From: Massilia sp. WG5
GTDB taxonomy: Bacteria > Pseudomonadota > Gammaproteobacteria > Burkholderiales > Burkholderiaceae_D
Reading direction: 5' to 3'
Assembly (NCBI RefSeq): GCF_001412595.2
Contig: NZ_CP012640.2
Span: forward strand, 248,001 to 312,000
DNA length: 64,000 nt
The translations under genes were made by a program, and so were the position numbers. Shown in pieces: positions 53,632 through 62,310 of the stretch. Under the pieces are notes generated by a model. That model saw only the letters and a list, made by a program, of their open reading frames with translations, did no database searches and was not told where the DNA came from. The first letter of the stretch is position 1, and each line of letters opens with the position of its first letter.

Positions 53632-54658
53632 GGCGCGCCTCCCAGGCCTGGGCGAGCGTCTTCAGCTCGCGTTCGACGAGGGCGGCGCGCTGCGCGGCGA
53701 CGTCGTCCGCATGCGGTCCCTGGCGCGGCGCATCGGTGCCGATCCGGGCGCGCACGATGCCGGCGTTGTCGCGCAGCGGAATCCAGAGCTGGCCCTGGAT
53801 GGCCGCGCCTTCGCGCCACACGGCGATGAACTTGGCGCCGCTGCGGGTGCCCGCGGTGGCCGGGTCCAGCAGGGTGAAGGGCTGCAGCCATTCGGCCGCG
53901 GGGAAGCGGCGCGCCAGCTGCACCTGCATGGCGGTGCGCTGTTCGAGGCGCGAGTCGTCGCGCGAGTAAGGCAGGTGCAGCTGGCCCTGGCCAATGCCGG
54001 CGGTGCGCAGCACCATGCAGGTCTTGTCCGAGGCCCAGCGCCAGGTATCCCCTTCGAGGATGCGCGGCTTGCCGTTGGTGCCGGCCAGCCAGGCGTCCAG
54101 CAGCGGCGAGGAAGCCGGCGCCGGATTGCCGGCATTGACCGCCTGGGCGGCCTTGGCGACCGGGTCCCAGTGGGCCTGCTGCCAGGCGCGCGTATCGGGC
54201 CTGTCCGACGGACGCCAGCGCCAGGCGACGGCGGACCAGCTGCCGTCGGCCGCTTGCCAGACCGCGACGGCCTGCTGCAGCTCCCCGCTGCCGGCCACGC
54301 GGGCCTGGCCGGTCCAGTCCTTGCTCCAGGGCGGGGCGCCGCCGGGCGTCCGCGACGACAGGCGGTGCCAGGCGATCGCCGCCGGCGGCAGGCAGGTGGC
54401 TTCGGGCGCGGGAATGCTCTTCCAGTACTGCATCTCGAGGCGCTGGCTCCAGGCGCACTGGCGCAAGGTCGGCTCGCCCATGCGGGCATAGGCGGGATCG
54501 GGTGCGGCCTCGCACTTGCCGGGCCGGGTGCCGGTCAGCTTGTCGAAATCCGCCAGCGCGGGCGGCGTGTCCTTGCGTGCGGCCATGGCGCCGGTCGCGC
54601 CGAGCGCGAGCAGCGCCAGGGTGGCGAGCGAGTGTGGAAGGTAGCGTAGTGGGATCAT
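53624..54658 (-). CDS. Secreted protein of unknown function (344 aa)
   Basis: Not recognised. Signal peptide MIPLRYLPHSLATLALLALGATGAMAA. The mature part is tryptophan-rich (at least 15 Trp) with three or four cysteines (GKCEAAPD, RQCAWSQ, TCLPPAAIAWH, KTCMVLRT), which could form disulfides. No transmembrane helix after the signal. It overlaps the antiporter gene by 8 nt and would be the first gene of that unit. Its periplasmic location next to an antiporter suggests an accessory or sensing role, which is inference. Confidence 0.7.
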   Translation of the reverse strand: MIPLRYLPHSLATLALLALGATGAMAARKDTPPALADFDKLTGTRPGKCEAAPDPAYARMGEPTLRQCAWSQRLEMQYWKSIPAPEATCLPPAAIAWHRLSSRTPGGAPPWSKDWTGQARVAGSGELQQAVAVWQAADGSWSAVAWRWRPSDRPDTRAWQQAHWDPVAKAAQAVNAGNPAPASSPLLDAWLAGTNGKPRILEGDTWRWASDKTCMVLRTAGIGQGQLHLPYSRDDSRLEQRTAMQVQLARRFPAAEWLQPFTLLDPATAGTRSGAKFIAVWREGAAIQGQLWIPLRDNAGIVRARIGTDAPRQGPHADDVAAQRAALVERELKTLAQAWEARHE

Positions 54659-54803
54659 ATTGACGAGCGGGCAAGTGGGCCGGGCTGGCGTGTCCGGCGC
54701 GGAGCGGCGGAGGCGGCCAGCCGCCGGGAACCGCGGCTTGGGCGGTCATGAACTGGAGCGGGCGTAGCACTTGGCGCACCTCAAGGAGGGGCATCCGTGC
54801 TCA

Positions 54804-54833
54804 AGTGTACGCTAAAAACGTCAATTTGGACAA
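54804..54833 (-). promoter_or_regulatory. Possible promoter of the secreted protein-antiporter-ybdK unit
   Basis: On the minus strand TTGTCC (54833-54828) and TACACT (54809-54804) are separated by 18 bases, in the only AT-rich patch of a 199-base gap between the patatin stop and the unit's first gene. The leader would be about 140 nt. Confidence 0.4.
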
Positions 54834-54857
54834 ATGTAGTTGCAACTTGTAAATACT

Positions 54858-57053
54858 TTACGGCGCCGGCTTGCCCAGGACCGTGCTGCGGATCCGCTCC
54901 CAGTTTGCCAGGAAAGCGTCGACTTCGGCGGCTTCGCTGTGCCGGCGCTGCAGCATGCCGGCCATTGCCCGCGTGGTGCCGCCGTTCAGGAACCAGCTCA
55001 GCGGCGGCTGGCGTCCCTCGGCGGTCCAGGGATAGCGCAGTTCGATCACGCGGCCGGCGCCGCAGCCGCCCAGCAGGCGCGTGGTTTCCTCCTCGGCGGC
55101 CTGGGCCCGTGCATTGCGGGTCTGGTAGAGCGAGAAGAAGGGCAGCGACAGTTCCGGCACCGGCGGCACGCGCTTGTCGCCGGGGCGCAGGCGCGCTTGC
55201 CATGGCATGCGCAGGCCGACCGCCAGCGGGCGCCGCGCCGGCCCGGCCGCGGCGTCGGCCAGCTGGGCGCGGCTCGGGCAGATCCATTCCGACTGCGAGG
55301 CCGGCTCGTTCTCGATCACCAGCACCACCAGCTGCTCCGGCCGGACCAGGCCGAGTTTCAGGATCTCGGCGATCATCGCGTTGAGGGTGGCGGCGCCGGA
55401 GTTCTCGAAGTAGCCGCCGTCGACCAGGTAGTCCCAGGGCTCGCCCTGGCTGGTGGCGACCAGCGCGGCCGGGCTGACGTAGGGGAAGCGGGCGCTGTTG
55501 TGGACCGCCTGGGCCAGCGTGAGGCGGCTGGTGTCGAGTGAGGGCTGGCCCGGCGCGCGGCCGAACAGGTCCTCGGCCTGGGGCGGCGCGAAGGCCAGCC
55601 GCGACTGCACCACGCGCCGGCCTTCGCTGGCCGAGGTGGCGTTGAAGATCAGGCGCGGCAGGCGGGCGGTTTCCAGCCCGGGCGCCAGCAGCGGCCGCCG
55701 GAACCAGTCGGCGGCCGGCGACAGCGGAAAGCGCTCGGCCCAGCCGCGCTCCCAGGCGCCTTCCAGCGCCAGCGAGCGGTCGCAGGTTGGGCAGGGAAGC
55801 GGCCAGAAGCGCGCCAGCAGGTCCGGATAGAGCAGGGCGCCGACCAGCGGCGCCAGGTAGTCCTGGCCGAGGAAGGCGCCGACCTGGGCCGCGGTGCGGG
55901 CGTAGTCCGGATCGCCGACGGCCAGCGAGCCGGCGAAGGCGGCCAGGCCCAGGCTGCCGCCCGAGACCCCGCTCATCGCGTAGATGTTGGGCGCGAAGCG
56001 CCGGCCCTGGCTGCGCGCCTGGCGTTCCAGCTCCAGCAGCAAGGTGCCGGACCAGAACGCGGCGCGCGAAGCGCCGCCGGCGGCCGCCACCAGGTAGACC
56101 GGCTCGGTGCCGTGGGCGCCGCGCGCGGCCTGCCAGGCGCGGAAATCCTCGGCCAGCGCGGGGCGCGCCGCCCGCACGGGCGGGCCACCGTTGCGGGCCA
56201 CGAAATGGTTCTCGTTCCAGCACGAGGCCAGCAGGGCGGTGAACAGGGGCAGCAGGGCCAGCGAGGGCCAGCCGGCGCTCTTCGGCAGGTAGACCAGCAC
56301 GATGCTGCCGAACACGGTCCAGGAGCCGAAGGCGAACAGCAGCAGCGCCGGGGCGCCCAGCAGGCGCGCGGCCGCCTCCCGGCCGAGGCAGACCGCCGCC
56401 AGCACCAGCGCCGACACCGCGAACATCAGCAGCACCGCGGCCACGCTCGGGCCCGGGGTGCGGAGTGAGCGCGCCCAGGGCCGGGCCGGCAGCGCCTGGC
56501 GTCCCAGCCAGCGATTCAGCAGATGGCGGCGCCGCACCACCAGCACCAGGAAGACGCCGCTGTAGAGGGCGGGCGCCAGCCAGGCCCCGGACGGCGCGCC
56601 GGGCAGGGCGAACCAGAGCGTGATCGGCACGCAGGCCAGCAGGCCCAGCGCGCGCGGCAGCCAGGCATTGACGGCGGCGGCGAAACGGTGGCTGGCGCAG
56701 GGACCGACGTTATCGAGCGGGAAGCGCCTGGCCAGCAGCAGGCGCGCGCAATACCAGGCGGTCAGCGACCAGTAGGCCAGGGCCGCGATGAAGATCCAGT
56801 AGCCCGGGTTGGCCCACAGGCTTTCCGTGGTCTCCCCGACATTGCGGAAGGCGCCGAGCGCCTCGCGCGCCTGCGGTACGGCAAGCAGGATCAGGTTGCC
56901 GGCGGCGACCGTCAGCACCGGATAGAAATTCAGCAGCAGGGTACGGCGCAGGAAGGTGAAGCGGGTGACCCGGACGGAGGGACGCCAGGCGGCCGGCGCG
57001 ATCCGCTGCCCGCCGTCGATTCCGTGTTCGTCGACATCCATGCCTTGTGGCAT
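54858..57053 (-). CDS. Membrane-anchored patatin-like phospholipase (731 aa)
   Basis: N-terminal half (about 35-290) carries about seven hydrophobic segments. The C-terminal half (about 330-720) is a patatin-like catalytic domain: AAAGGASRAAFWSG near residue 338 (glycine-rich oxyanion loop), GVSGGSLG (GxSxG serine, about 371), and the catalytic Asp in LVDGGYFENSGAATL (about 560). Patatins release fatty acids from phospholipids or other acyl esters. The fusion to a multi-spanning membrane domain is less common than soluble forms. It lies 105 nt downstream of the AI-2E-family gene on the same strand. Substrate unknown. Confidence 0.83.
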   Translation of the reverse strand: MPQGMDVDEHGIDGGQRIAPAAWRPSVRVTRFTFLRRTLLLNFYPVLTVAAGNLILLAVPQAREALGAFRNVGETTESLWANPGYWIFIAALAYWSLTAWYCARLLLARRFPLDNVGPCASHRFAAAVNAWLPRALGLLACVPITLWFALPGAPSGAWLAPALYSGVFLVLVVRRRHLLNRWLGRQALPARPWARSLRTPGPSVAAVLLMFAVSALVLAAVCLGREAAARLLGAPALLLFAFGSWTVFGSIVLVYLPKSAGWPSLALLPLFTALLASCWNENHFVARNGGPPVRAARPALAEDFRAWQAARGAHGTEPVYLVAAAGGASRAAFWSGTLLLELERQARSQGRRFAPNIYAMSGVSGGSLGLAAFAGSLAVGDPDYARTAAQVGAFLGQDYLAPLVGALLYPDLLARFWPLPCPTCDRSLALEGAWERGWAERFPLSPAADWFRRPLLAPGLETARLPRLIFNATSASEGRRVVQSRLAFAPPQAEDLFGRAPGQPSLDTSRLTLAQAVHNSARFPYVSPAALVATSQGEPWDYLVDGGYFENSGAATLNAMIAEILKLGLVRPEQLVVLVIENEPASQSEWICPSRAQLADAAAGPARRPLAVGLRMPWQARLRPGDKRVPPVPELSLPFFSLYQTRNARAQAAEEETTRLLGGCGAGRVIELRYPWTAEGRQPPLSWFLNGGTTRAMAGMLQRRHSEAAEVDAFLANWERIRSTVLGKPAP

Positions 57054-57158
57054 CGTCCGCTCTCCCCGTCACCGCCTCCCATCTGATCATAAGGGCAAGT
57101 CCGCCCCAGGCCGCCCTCCGCATGCAGCGTCCTGGCTGCCGATCAAAGCCGGGGCCGT

Positions 57159-59030
57159 TCAGGCGCGCTGCGCGCGCTCCGGGGCGACGAAGGCAAGCGC
57201 CTCCTCGAAGGAGCGCAGCACCATGTCGACCTGGTCTTCCACCTCGGCAGGCTTCGGCAGCGGATCGATCAGCGGCAGGCGGATCGTCACCAGCATCGCT
57301 TCCGGCAGGCCGGCGCGCAGCCTGGCGACGGTGCCGCGCCACTGGTCGAGCATGGCTTCGACCGGATAGTTGATGAACACGGTCGATACCAGGTCGGCCT
57401 TGTCCGGACCCGGATTCTCGCTGTCGCTGTCGCCGATGATCGAGAAGCTGCGCGCGTCGATGCCGGCCTCGCGCAGCGCGCGCACCAGCAGTTCGCTGAG
57501 CAGGTCGTCGCGCATCGAGGCCAGGCCGACGCACAGCACCACCGAATGGGCCGGCACGTCGAGCGCGCCCTGCCAGCGGCCCAGGCGCGCCTCGCGCATC
57601 TGGCGCAGGTGGGTGCCGACGTTGGCGTCGAGCAGGGAGACGTCGCGCCGGCGCCAGTGCTTCGGCGCGCCGCCCGACTCCGGCGTCAGTGTCATGGCGA
57701 CGTCGGCGATGGCGGCGCGCACCCGCTCTTCCTGGCTCTTGGGCATCACGCCGGAGCGGGTCTCGCTGGCGGCCAGCACGATCCCCGGCAGCAGGATGTG
57801 GTCGCAGTAGCGTGCGAAGCTGGAGCGCTCCAGGAAGGCGTGGGCGTCGTGGATGATGGCGGCGATGTCGCCGGCCAGGATGCGCTGGTAGAAGCGCTGG
57901 GCGCCGCTGACGGCCGGGGCGTCGCCGAGCAGGATGGCGACCGGCTCCAGGGTGCGGACGTGGCGCCCGGCCACCACCAGGCACAGGGTCAGCGGGGTCG
58001 ACAGCAGCAGCCCGACCGGGCCCCACATCGCGCCCCAGAACAGGGCCGAGATGATCACCGCCAGCGGCGACAGGCCCGAGCTCTGGCCGTACACCTTGGG
58101 TTCGACGATGTTCGCGACCAGCAGTTCGAGGGCGACGAACAGCACCATGCAGGACAGGGCCAGGCTCCAGCCGGGGTCGATGGCGGCCACGAACACGGCG
58201 ATGACGGCGCCGGCCGCCATGATGCCGAGGTAGGGCACGAAGCGCAGCAGGCCGCTCAGCGCCCCCCACAGGATGGCGTGCGGCACGCTGGCCGCCCACA
58301 GCACCAGGCCGATCAGGGTGCCGAAGGTGATGTTGACGACGAACTGCGAGAAGAAGAAGCGCGACACGCCCTGGGCCGCATCGGCCAGCGCCTGCACCGT
58401 GCGGCTCATTTCGGTCTGGCCGCCCAGGCGGATCAGGCGGTCGCGCAGGGACTCGTGTTCGAGCGACATGAAGACCAGCAGCACCATCACCAGGCCGGCC
58501 TCGCCGATCGGTCCCCAGGCCAGCGAGAACAGGCGGGTCAGCGCGCCGGTGGTGGTCAGGCGCGGCGCGCGGATCTCGACCGGGATCGGCTGGGTCGGGC
58601 TGATGGTGATGGTGGTCATGCCGCGCTTGCCGGTGACCGGCACGCCGCCCGACGGCGCCACCGCGCTCAGCTCGGCTTCGATGCGGGCGAAGGGCCGCTC
58701 GGCGATGTCGCGCACCGCGGCCACCTTGGTGCGCATCGCGGCGCGGTATTTCGGCAGGTCGCCGGTGACCGCCACCAGCTGGAAGGCCAGCACGGTGCCG
58801 ACCCCGATCAGGCAGGTGGCGGCCAGCAGCACCGACAGCATGGTGGCGGGCATTTGCGGCAGCCCGGCGCGGCGCATGGCGCGGATCAGCGGCGCGATCA
58901 CGAGGCTGAGGATGCCCGCCAGGGCGATCGGCTCGAGGACGTCGCGGCCGACGTATAGCAGGCCGAGGCCGCAGGTGACGGTGACCAGCGTGCCGGCATT
59001 CAGGTGCTTGAACAGGGGAAGATCGCGCAT
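57159..59030 (-). CDS. AI-2E family transporter with long C-terminal cytoplasmic domain (623 aa)
   Basis: Membrane protein of the TqsA/PerM/YdiK family. Helices in the first 370 residues, with the family region FFFSQFVVNITFGTLIGLVLW, PHAILWGALSGLLRFVPYLG and LLVANIVEPKVYGQSSGLSPLAVI. Typical members stop at about 350-380 aa. This one continues for about 250 residues, including SGAQRFYQRILAGD, PAHSVVLCVGLASMRDDLLSELLVRAL (Rossmann-like) and a final helical part. The start ATG at 59030 has a poor ribosome site. Members are linked to autoinducer or ion export; no quorum gene is nearby. Confidence 0.85.
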   Translation of the reverse strand: MRDLPLFKHLNAGTLVTVTCGLGLLYVGRDVLEPIALAGILSLVIAPLIRAMRRAGLPQMPATMLSVLLAATCLIGVGTVLAFQLVAVTGDLPKYRAAMRTKVAAVRDIAERPFARIEAELSAVAPSGGVPVTGKRGMTTITISPTQPIPVEIRAPRLTTTGALTRLFSLAWGPIGEAGLVMVLLVFMSLEHESLRDRLIRLGGQTEMSRTVQALADAAQGVSRFFFSQFVVNITFGTLIGLVLWAASVPHAILWGALSGLLRFVPYLGIMAAGAVIAVFVAAIDPGWSLALSCMVLFVALELLVANIVEPKVYGQSSGLSPLAVIISALFWGAMWGPVGLLLSTPLTLCLVVAGRHVRTLEPVAILLGDAPAVSGAQRFYQRILAGDIAAIIHDAHAFLERSSFARYCDHILLPGIVLAASETRSGVMPKSQEERVRAAIADVAMTLTPESGGAPKHWRRRDVSLLDANVGTHLRQMREARLGRWQGALDVPAHSVVLCVGLASMRDDLLSELLVRALREAGIDARSFSIIGDSDSENPGPDKADLVSTVFINYPVEAMLDQWRGTVARLRAGLPEAMLVTIRLPLIDPLPKPAEVEDQVDMVLRSFEEALAFVAPERAQRA

Positions 59031-59082
59031 TCGCGTGTTGCTGGCGGGACGGCGCACCGCCCCGTGAGAACGTAAAACCAGC

Positions 59083-59112
59083 AATGTAGCGCAAAAACGT
59101 GAGTACGATCAA
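59083..59112 (-). promoter_or_regulatory. Possible promoter of the AI-2E-family gene, with a palindrome
   Basis: Minus-strand TTGATC (59112-59107) and TACATT (59088-59083), 18-base spacer, leader about 45 nt. The -35 is embedded in the palindrome CGATCA-ATTTTA-TGATCG (59106-59123), so a regulator bound there would block the promoter. Confidence 0.4.
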
Positions 59113-59146
59113 TTTTATGATCGCCCTGCCAGGCCCGGATGCCGGT

Positions 59147-60658
59147 TCAGGCGCCTTTTTCGAGCTTGGCGGCCGTCAGCGGGACCAGCGCCGGCCCCTC
59201 CAGCACCCGGCCGTCCGGGGCGAAGCGGCTGCCGTGGCAGTCGCAGTCCCAGCTGGTTTCCGCGCCGTTCCATTTGATCTCGCAGCCCATGTGCGAGCAC
59301 CGGCCGGCCACCGCCTGCAACTGGCCGTCCTGGCCGCGGTAGACCGCCACCGGCGTGCCGTCGATCTCGATCTTGCGGCCCTGGCAGGGCGGCAGGTCGT
59401 CGAGCCGGCCGATCTGCCCGGCGTCCAGGACCGGGGCCTGCTCCGGCCGCGCCGCGCCGGTGTTCTCCTGCTCGAAGCCCTTCGGCCGCTTGTCCCGCGC
59501 CAGGCGCTCGACCGCGTAGAGGTCGCGCCAGGGCGTGCCGCGCCCGAGGATCTCGTCGGCCAGCATCATCCCGGCCAGGGTGCCGTAGGTCAGGCCGTCG
59601 CCCGAGAAGCCGGTCGCGATGAAGGTGTTCTGCGCATCGACGTTGCGGCCGATGTAGGGCAGCTTGTCCTTCGAGCGGTAGCGCTGGGCCGACCAGCGGT
59701 ACTCCACCGGGCCGATCGGCCAGTGGTCGCGCGCGAAGGCTTCGAGCTGCTGGAAGCGTTCCTGCCCGACTTCCTTCTCGCCCAGCTTGTGGGCGCTGCC
59801 GACCACCACCAGGTAGGTGCGGCCATGTTCGGTCCAGGTGCGCACCGAATGGCGCTCCTTGCCGATGCACCAGTACACGCCCGGTTCGGGGACCGAATCG
59901 TGCAGCGGCGCGGCGATGCCGTACTCGCGCACCACCTCGAGCTGCGACTGCACCAGGTGGATGCCGATCGGGGTATGGGTGGCGATCACGATCTGCTGGC
60001 ACTGGACCTTGCCGTGGGTGGTGTGGAGCACGGCCGGATCGTCCTCGATCGCGGTGACGCGGGTGTTTTCGAAGATCAGGCAGTCCTCGCTGCCGATCTT
60101 CCGGGCCAGCTGGCGCACGTAGGCCAGCGGCTGGAACTGGGCCTGTTCCTCGACCACCAGGGTCTTGCGGGCGCTGTCGAGCGGCAGCGGGGCATCGTCG
60201 CGCAGGTCGGTGCGCAGGCGCGCGCGCATCGCGGCCAGGGCTTCCTTCTCGACGTCGGCGACCTGCGCCGGGTCGGTGGCGATCAGGTGCCAGGGCAGGC
60301 GCTGGAAGCCGCATTCCAGGTTCATGCCTTCGACGGTGGCCTGGATCAGGTCGATCGCGGCGGCGCGCGACTCCACCACCCGGCGCATGGTTTCCAGGCC
60401 ATGCAGCTCTTCCAGCGTGTGCAGGCCGAGGTCGACGGTGGCGTACAGGTTGCCGGTCGAGTTGCCGGTGCTGGCGTCGCCGACCTTGCAGGCGTCGAGC
60501 ACGGCGACGCGCTTGCCGGCCTGGACCAGGAGCATGGCCGCGGTCAGGCCGGTGATGCCGGCGCCGACGATGGCGACGTCCACCTGCAGGTCGGTTTGCA
60601 GGGTCGGCAGGCAGGCGGTCTTGGCCGCCGTGCCTTGCCAGAGCGATGAGGTATCCAT
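59147..60658 (-). CDS. FAD-dependent oxidoreductase fused to a Rieske iron-sulfur domain (503 aa)
   Basis: DAO/DadA-like flavoprotein (about 1-390): dinucleotide motif VDVAIVGAGITGLTAAMLL, STGNSTGNLYA, and FAD-closing GFSGDGLTYGTLAGMMLAD. C-terminal Rieske domain (about 425-500) with both ligand pairs, CSHMGC and CDCHGSRF, for a 2Fe-2S cluster. Such fusions probably pass electrons from an amine or amino acid donor to a quinone or cytochrome, but no member I can name is characterised well. The start is MDTSSLWQG at 60658 with AAAGG. Located 116 nt upstream of the AI-2E gene on the same strand. Confidence 0.9.
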   Translation of the reverse strand: MDTSSLWQGTAAKTACLPTLQTDLQVDVAIVGAGITGLTAAMLLVQAGKRVAVLDACKVGDASTGNSTGNLYATVDLGLHTLEELHGLETMRRVVESRAAAIDLIQATVEGMNLECGFQRLPWHLIATDPAQVADVEKEALAAMRARLRTDLRDDAPLPLDSARKTLVVEEQAQFQPLAYVRQLARKIGSEDCLIFENTRVTAIEDDPAVLHTTHGKVQCQQIVIATHTPIGIHLVQSQLEVVREYGIAAPLHDSVPEPGVYWCIGKERHSVRTWTEHGRTYLVVVGSAHKLGEKEVGQERFQQLEAFARDHWPIGPVEYRWSAQRYRSKDKLPYIGRNVDAQNTFIATGFSGDGLTYGTLAGMMLADEILGRGTPWRDLYAVERLARDKRPKGFEQENTGAARPEQAPVLDAGQIGRLDDLPPCQGRKIEIDGTPVAVYRGQDGQLQAVAGRCSHMGCEIKWNGAETSWDCDCHGSRFAPDGRVLEGPALVPLTAAKLEKGA

Positions 60659-60804
60659 GGTGCGGCCTTTCAGTCGTTGTACCGTTCGGCTCGATGATCC
60701 CAAGATCCGGTCCGCGGCGGCGCAGCGTTGACCGGAGAAAAGAATGCCTGCGGACCGGCTTCGGCAAGGACCGGCAAGCGCCTGCCCGGCCCCGGGGATC
60801 CGCC

Positions 60805-61479
60805 TCAGGCGCCCAGCCGGCCGGCCAGCTCGGACAGGTCCTGCACGATCATCTCCGGTTCATCGGCCAGCGGGAACGGCCGCTGCTTGCCGCGGCAGAC
60901 GAAGGCGGTGCGCACCCCGGCCAGGCTGGCGCCGGCCAGGTCCCAGCCGTGCGCCGCGACCAGCATCGCCTGCCCGGGCGCGACCCGCATGCGCGACGCC
61001 GCGCCCCGGTAGACCTGCGGGTTCGGCTTGTAGACCCCGAAATCCTGTACGCTGAACTGGGCGTCGAACAGCGGCGCCAGGCCGGCGAAGGCCAGCTGGG
61101 CGCGCAGGCCGGCGCTGGTCGAATTCGACAGCGCCGCCAGGCCGAATCCGGCGCGACGCAGGCGCGCCAGCGCAGGGGCCGCGTCCGGGTGCGCGGGCAG
61201 GCGCGTGATCGGCGCGATCGCCGCCTGCGCCTGCTGCGGGCTCAGGTTCAGGCCGCGGCCTTCGGCCAGCATGCGCAGCGCCGCCGCCCCGACCTCGGGC
61301 AGCGGCTCGAAGCGCCCGGCCAGGTTCAGCGCGGTTGCGTAGTGCAGCATGGTGGTGAACCAGAGCTCGGCGCCGCCTGGAAGGAGGCGCTCGATGCTGG
61401 CCCGCAGCGGGGCCAGGTCGAGCAGGGTTTCGTTGATGTCGAACAGCAGGAGGACGGGACGGTCCGTGCTTTGGGGCAT
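60805..61479 (-). CDS. Haloacid dehalogenase type II (224 aa)
   Basis: Cytoplasmic L-2-haloacid dehalogenase-like HAD enzyme. FDINETLLDL gives the nucleophile Asp with the NET sequence typical of type II dehalogenases, the ALSNST motif provides Ser-Asn, the Lys is in GVYKPNPQVY, and the end motif is VAAHGWDLAGA. Length is typical. With the alpha/beta-hydrolase at 5.6-6.5 kb it is the second dehalogenase-type gene in the window. Many such genes have no proven dehalogenase function, so activity is tentative. Confidence 0.87.
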   Translation of the reverse strand: MPQSTDRPVLLLFDINETLLDLAPLRASIERLLPGGAELWFTTMLHYATALNLAGRFEPLPEVGAAALRMLAEGRGLNLSPQQAQAAIAPITRLPAHPDAAPALARLRRAGFGLAALSNSTSAGLRAQLAFAGLAPLFDAQFSVQDFGVYKPNPQVYRGAASRMRVAPGQAMLVAAHGWDLAGASLAGVRTAFVCRGKQRPFPLADEPEMIVQDLSELAGRLGA

Positions 61480-61553
61480 GTGGTCGGCTCCTTAATAAAG
61501 CGGAGCCCCATCATCGCCCGATCCCGTCCCGGCCGGCGCGCGGGACCGGTGGA

Positions 61554-62189
61554 TCAGCGCGCCACGATCAGGCGCAGGCCGAGCGCGATGAAGATCGCGC
61601 CGGCGATCCGGTCCATCCACATGCCGGCGCGCGGGCGGCGCGCCAGCCAGGCGCCGACCGCGCCGGAAAAGAAGCCCAGCAGGCCGAACAGGACTGCGGC
61701 CTGGGCCGTGAAGGCGAGGCCGAGCAGGGCGGTCTGCAGGTTGGCGTCGCCGCGCTGTGCTGCCACGAACTGCGGCAGGAAGGACAGGAAGAACAGCGCC
61801 ACCTTCGGATTGATCGCGTTCGCGAACACGCCGCGGAAGAACAGGGTGCGGGCCGATTCCGTCACGCCTTCGGCGCGGCTTGCGGCCGCGCCGCCGCGGC
61901 TCCTGATGGCATTGAAACCCATCCAGGCCAGATACAGGCCGCCGCATACTTTCAGGGTCGTGAAGGCCAGCGGCGAGGCCGCGATCAGGGCGCTGACGCC
62001 GATCGCCGCCAGCAGTGTATGGCTGAGGCAGCCGAGCGCGCAGCCGAGGCCGAAGGCCATGCCGCGCATCCGGCCCTTGGCCATGCCGATGCCCAGCACC
62101 ATCATATTGTCGGGGCCGGGAGACAGGGTCAGCAGGATGGCCGCAGCCAGGAAAGCGAATAATTGTTCTGGTGTCAGCATGCGCGTCAT
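61554..62189 (-). CDS. LysE/RhtB family amino acid exporter (211 aa)
   Basis: Six-helix inner-membrane exporter for amino acids or related small molecules. Signature LTLSPGPDNMMVLGIGMAKGRMRGMAFGLG (helix 1 to 2) and the later FRRGVFANAINPKVALFFLSFLP-type motif. Start ATG at 62189 or 9 bases later. Separate unit, 74 nt upstream of the dehalogenase on the same strand; divergent from the phosphoesterase. Substrate unknown. Confidence 0.9.
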   Translation of the reverse strand: MTRMLTPEQLFAFLAAAILLTLSPGPDNMMVLGIGMAKGRMRGMAFGLGCALGCLSHTLLAAIGVSALIAASPLAFTTLKVCGGLYLAWMGFNAIRSRGGAAASRAEGVTESARTLFFRGVFANAINPKVALFFLSFLPQFVAAQRGDANLQTALLGLAFTAQAAVLFGLLGFFSGAVGAWLARRPRAGMWMDRIAGAIFIALGLRLIVAR

Positions 62190-62271
62190 CTTACACTTCG
62201 TTGATTTAGAGCACTAGTGCCGTCGCCAAACCTGCGCCAGACCTTCGCACCGCTGGTGTAAAGTGGCAATT

Positions 62272-62301
62272 TTGCAACATTTCTTCCATTTGCTGTATAG
62301 T
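62272..62301 (+). promoter_or_regulatory. Promoter of the metallophosphoesterase gene, nearly leaderless
   Basis: TTGCAA (62272-62277), 18-base spacer, TATAGT (62296-62301). Transcription would start near 62308, only about 3 nt before the ATG at 62311, so the mRNA may be leaderless. Confidence 0.5.
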
Positions 62302-62310
62302 CCGCGCTGT

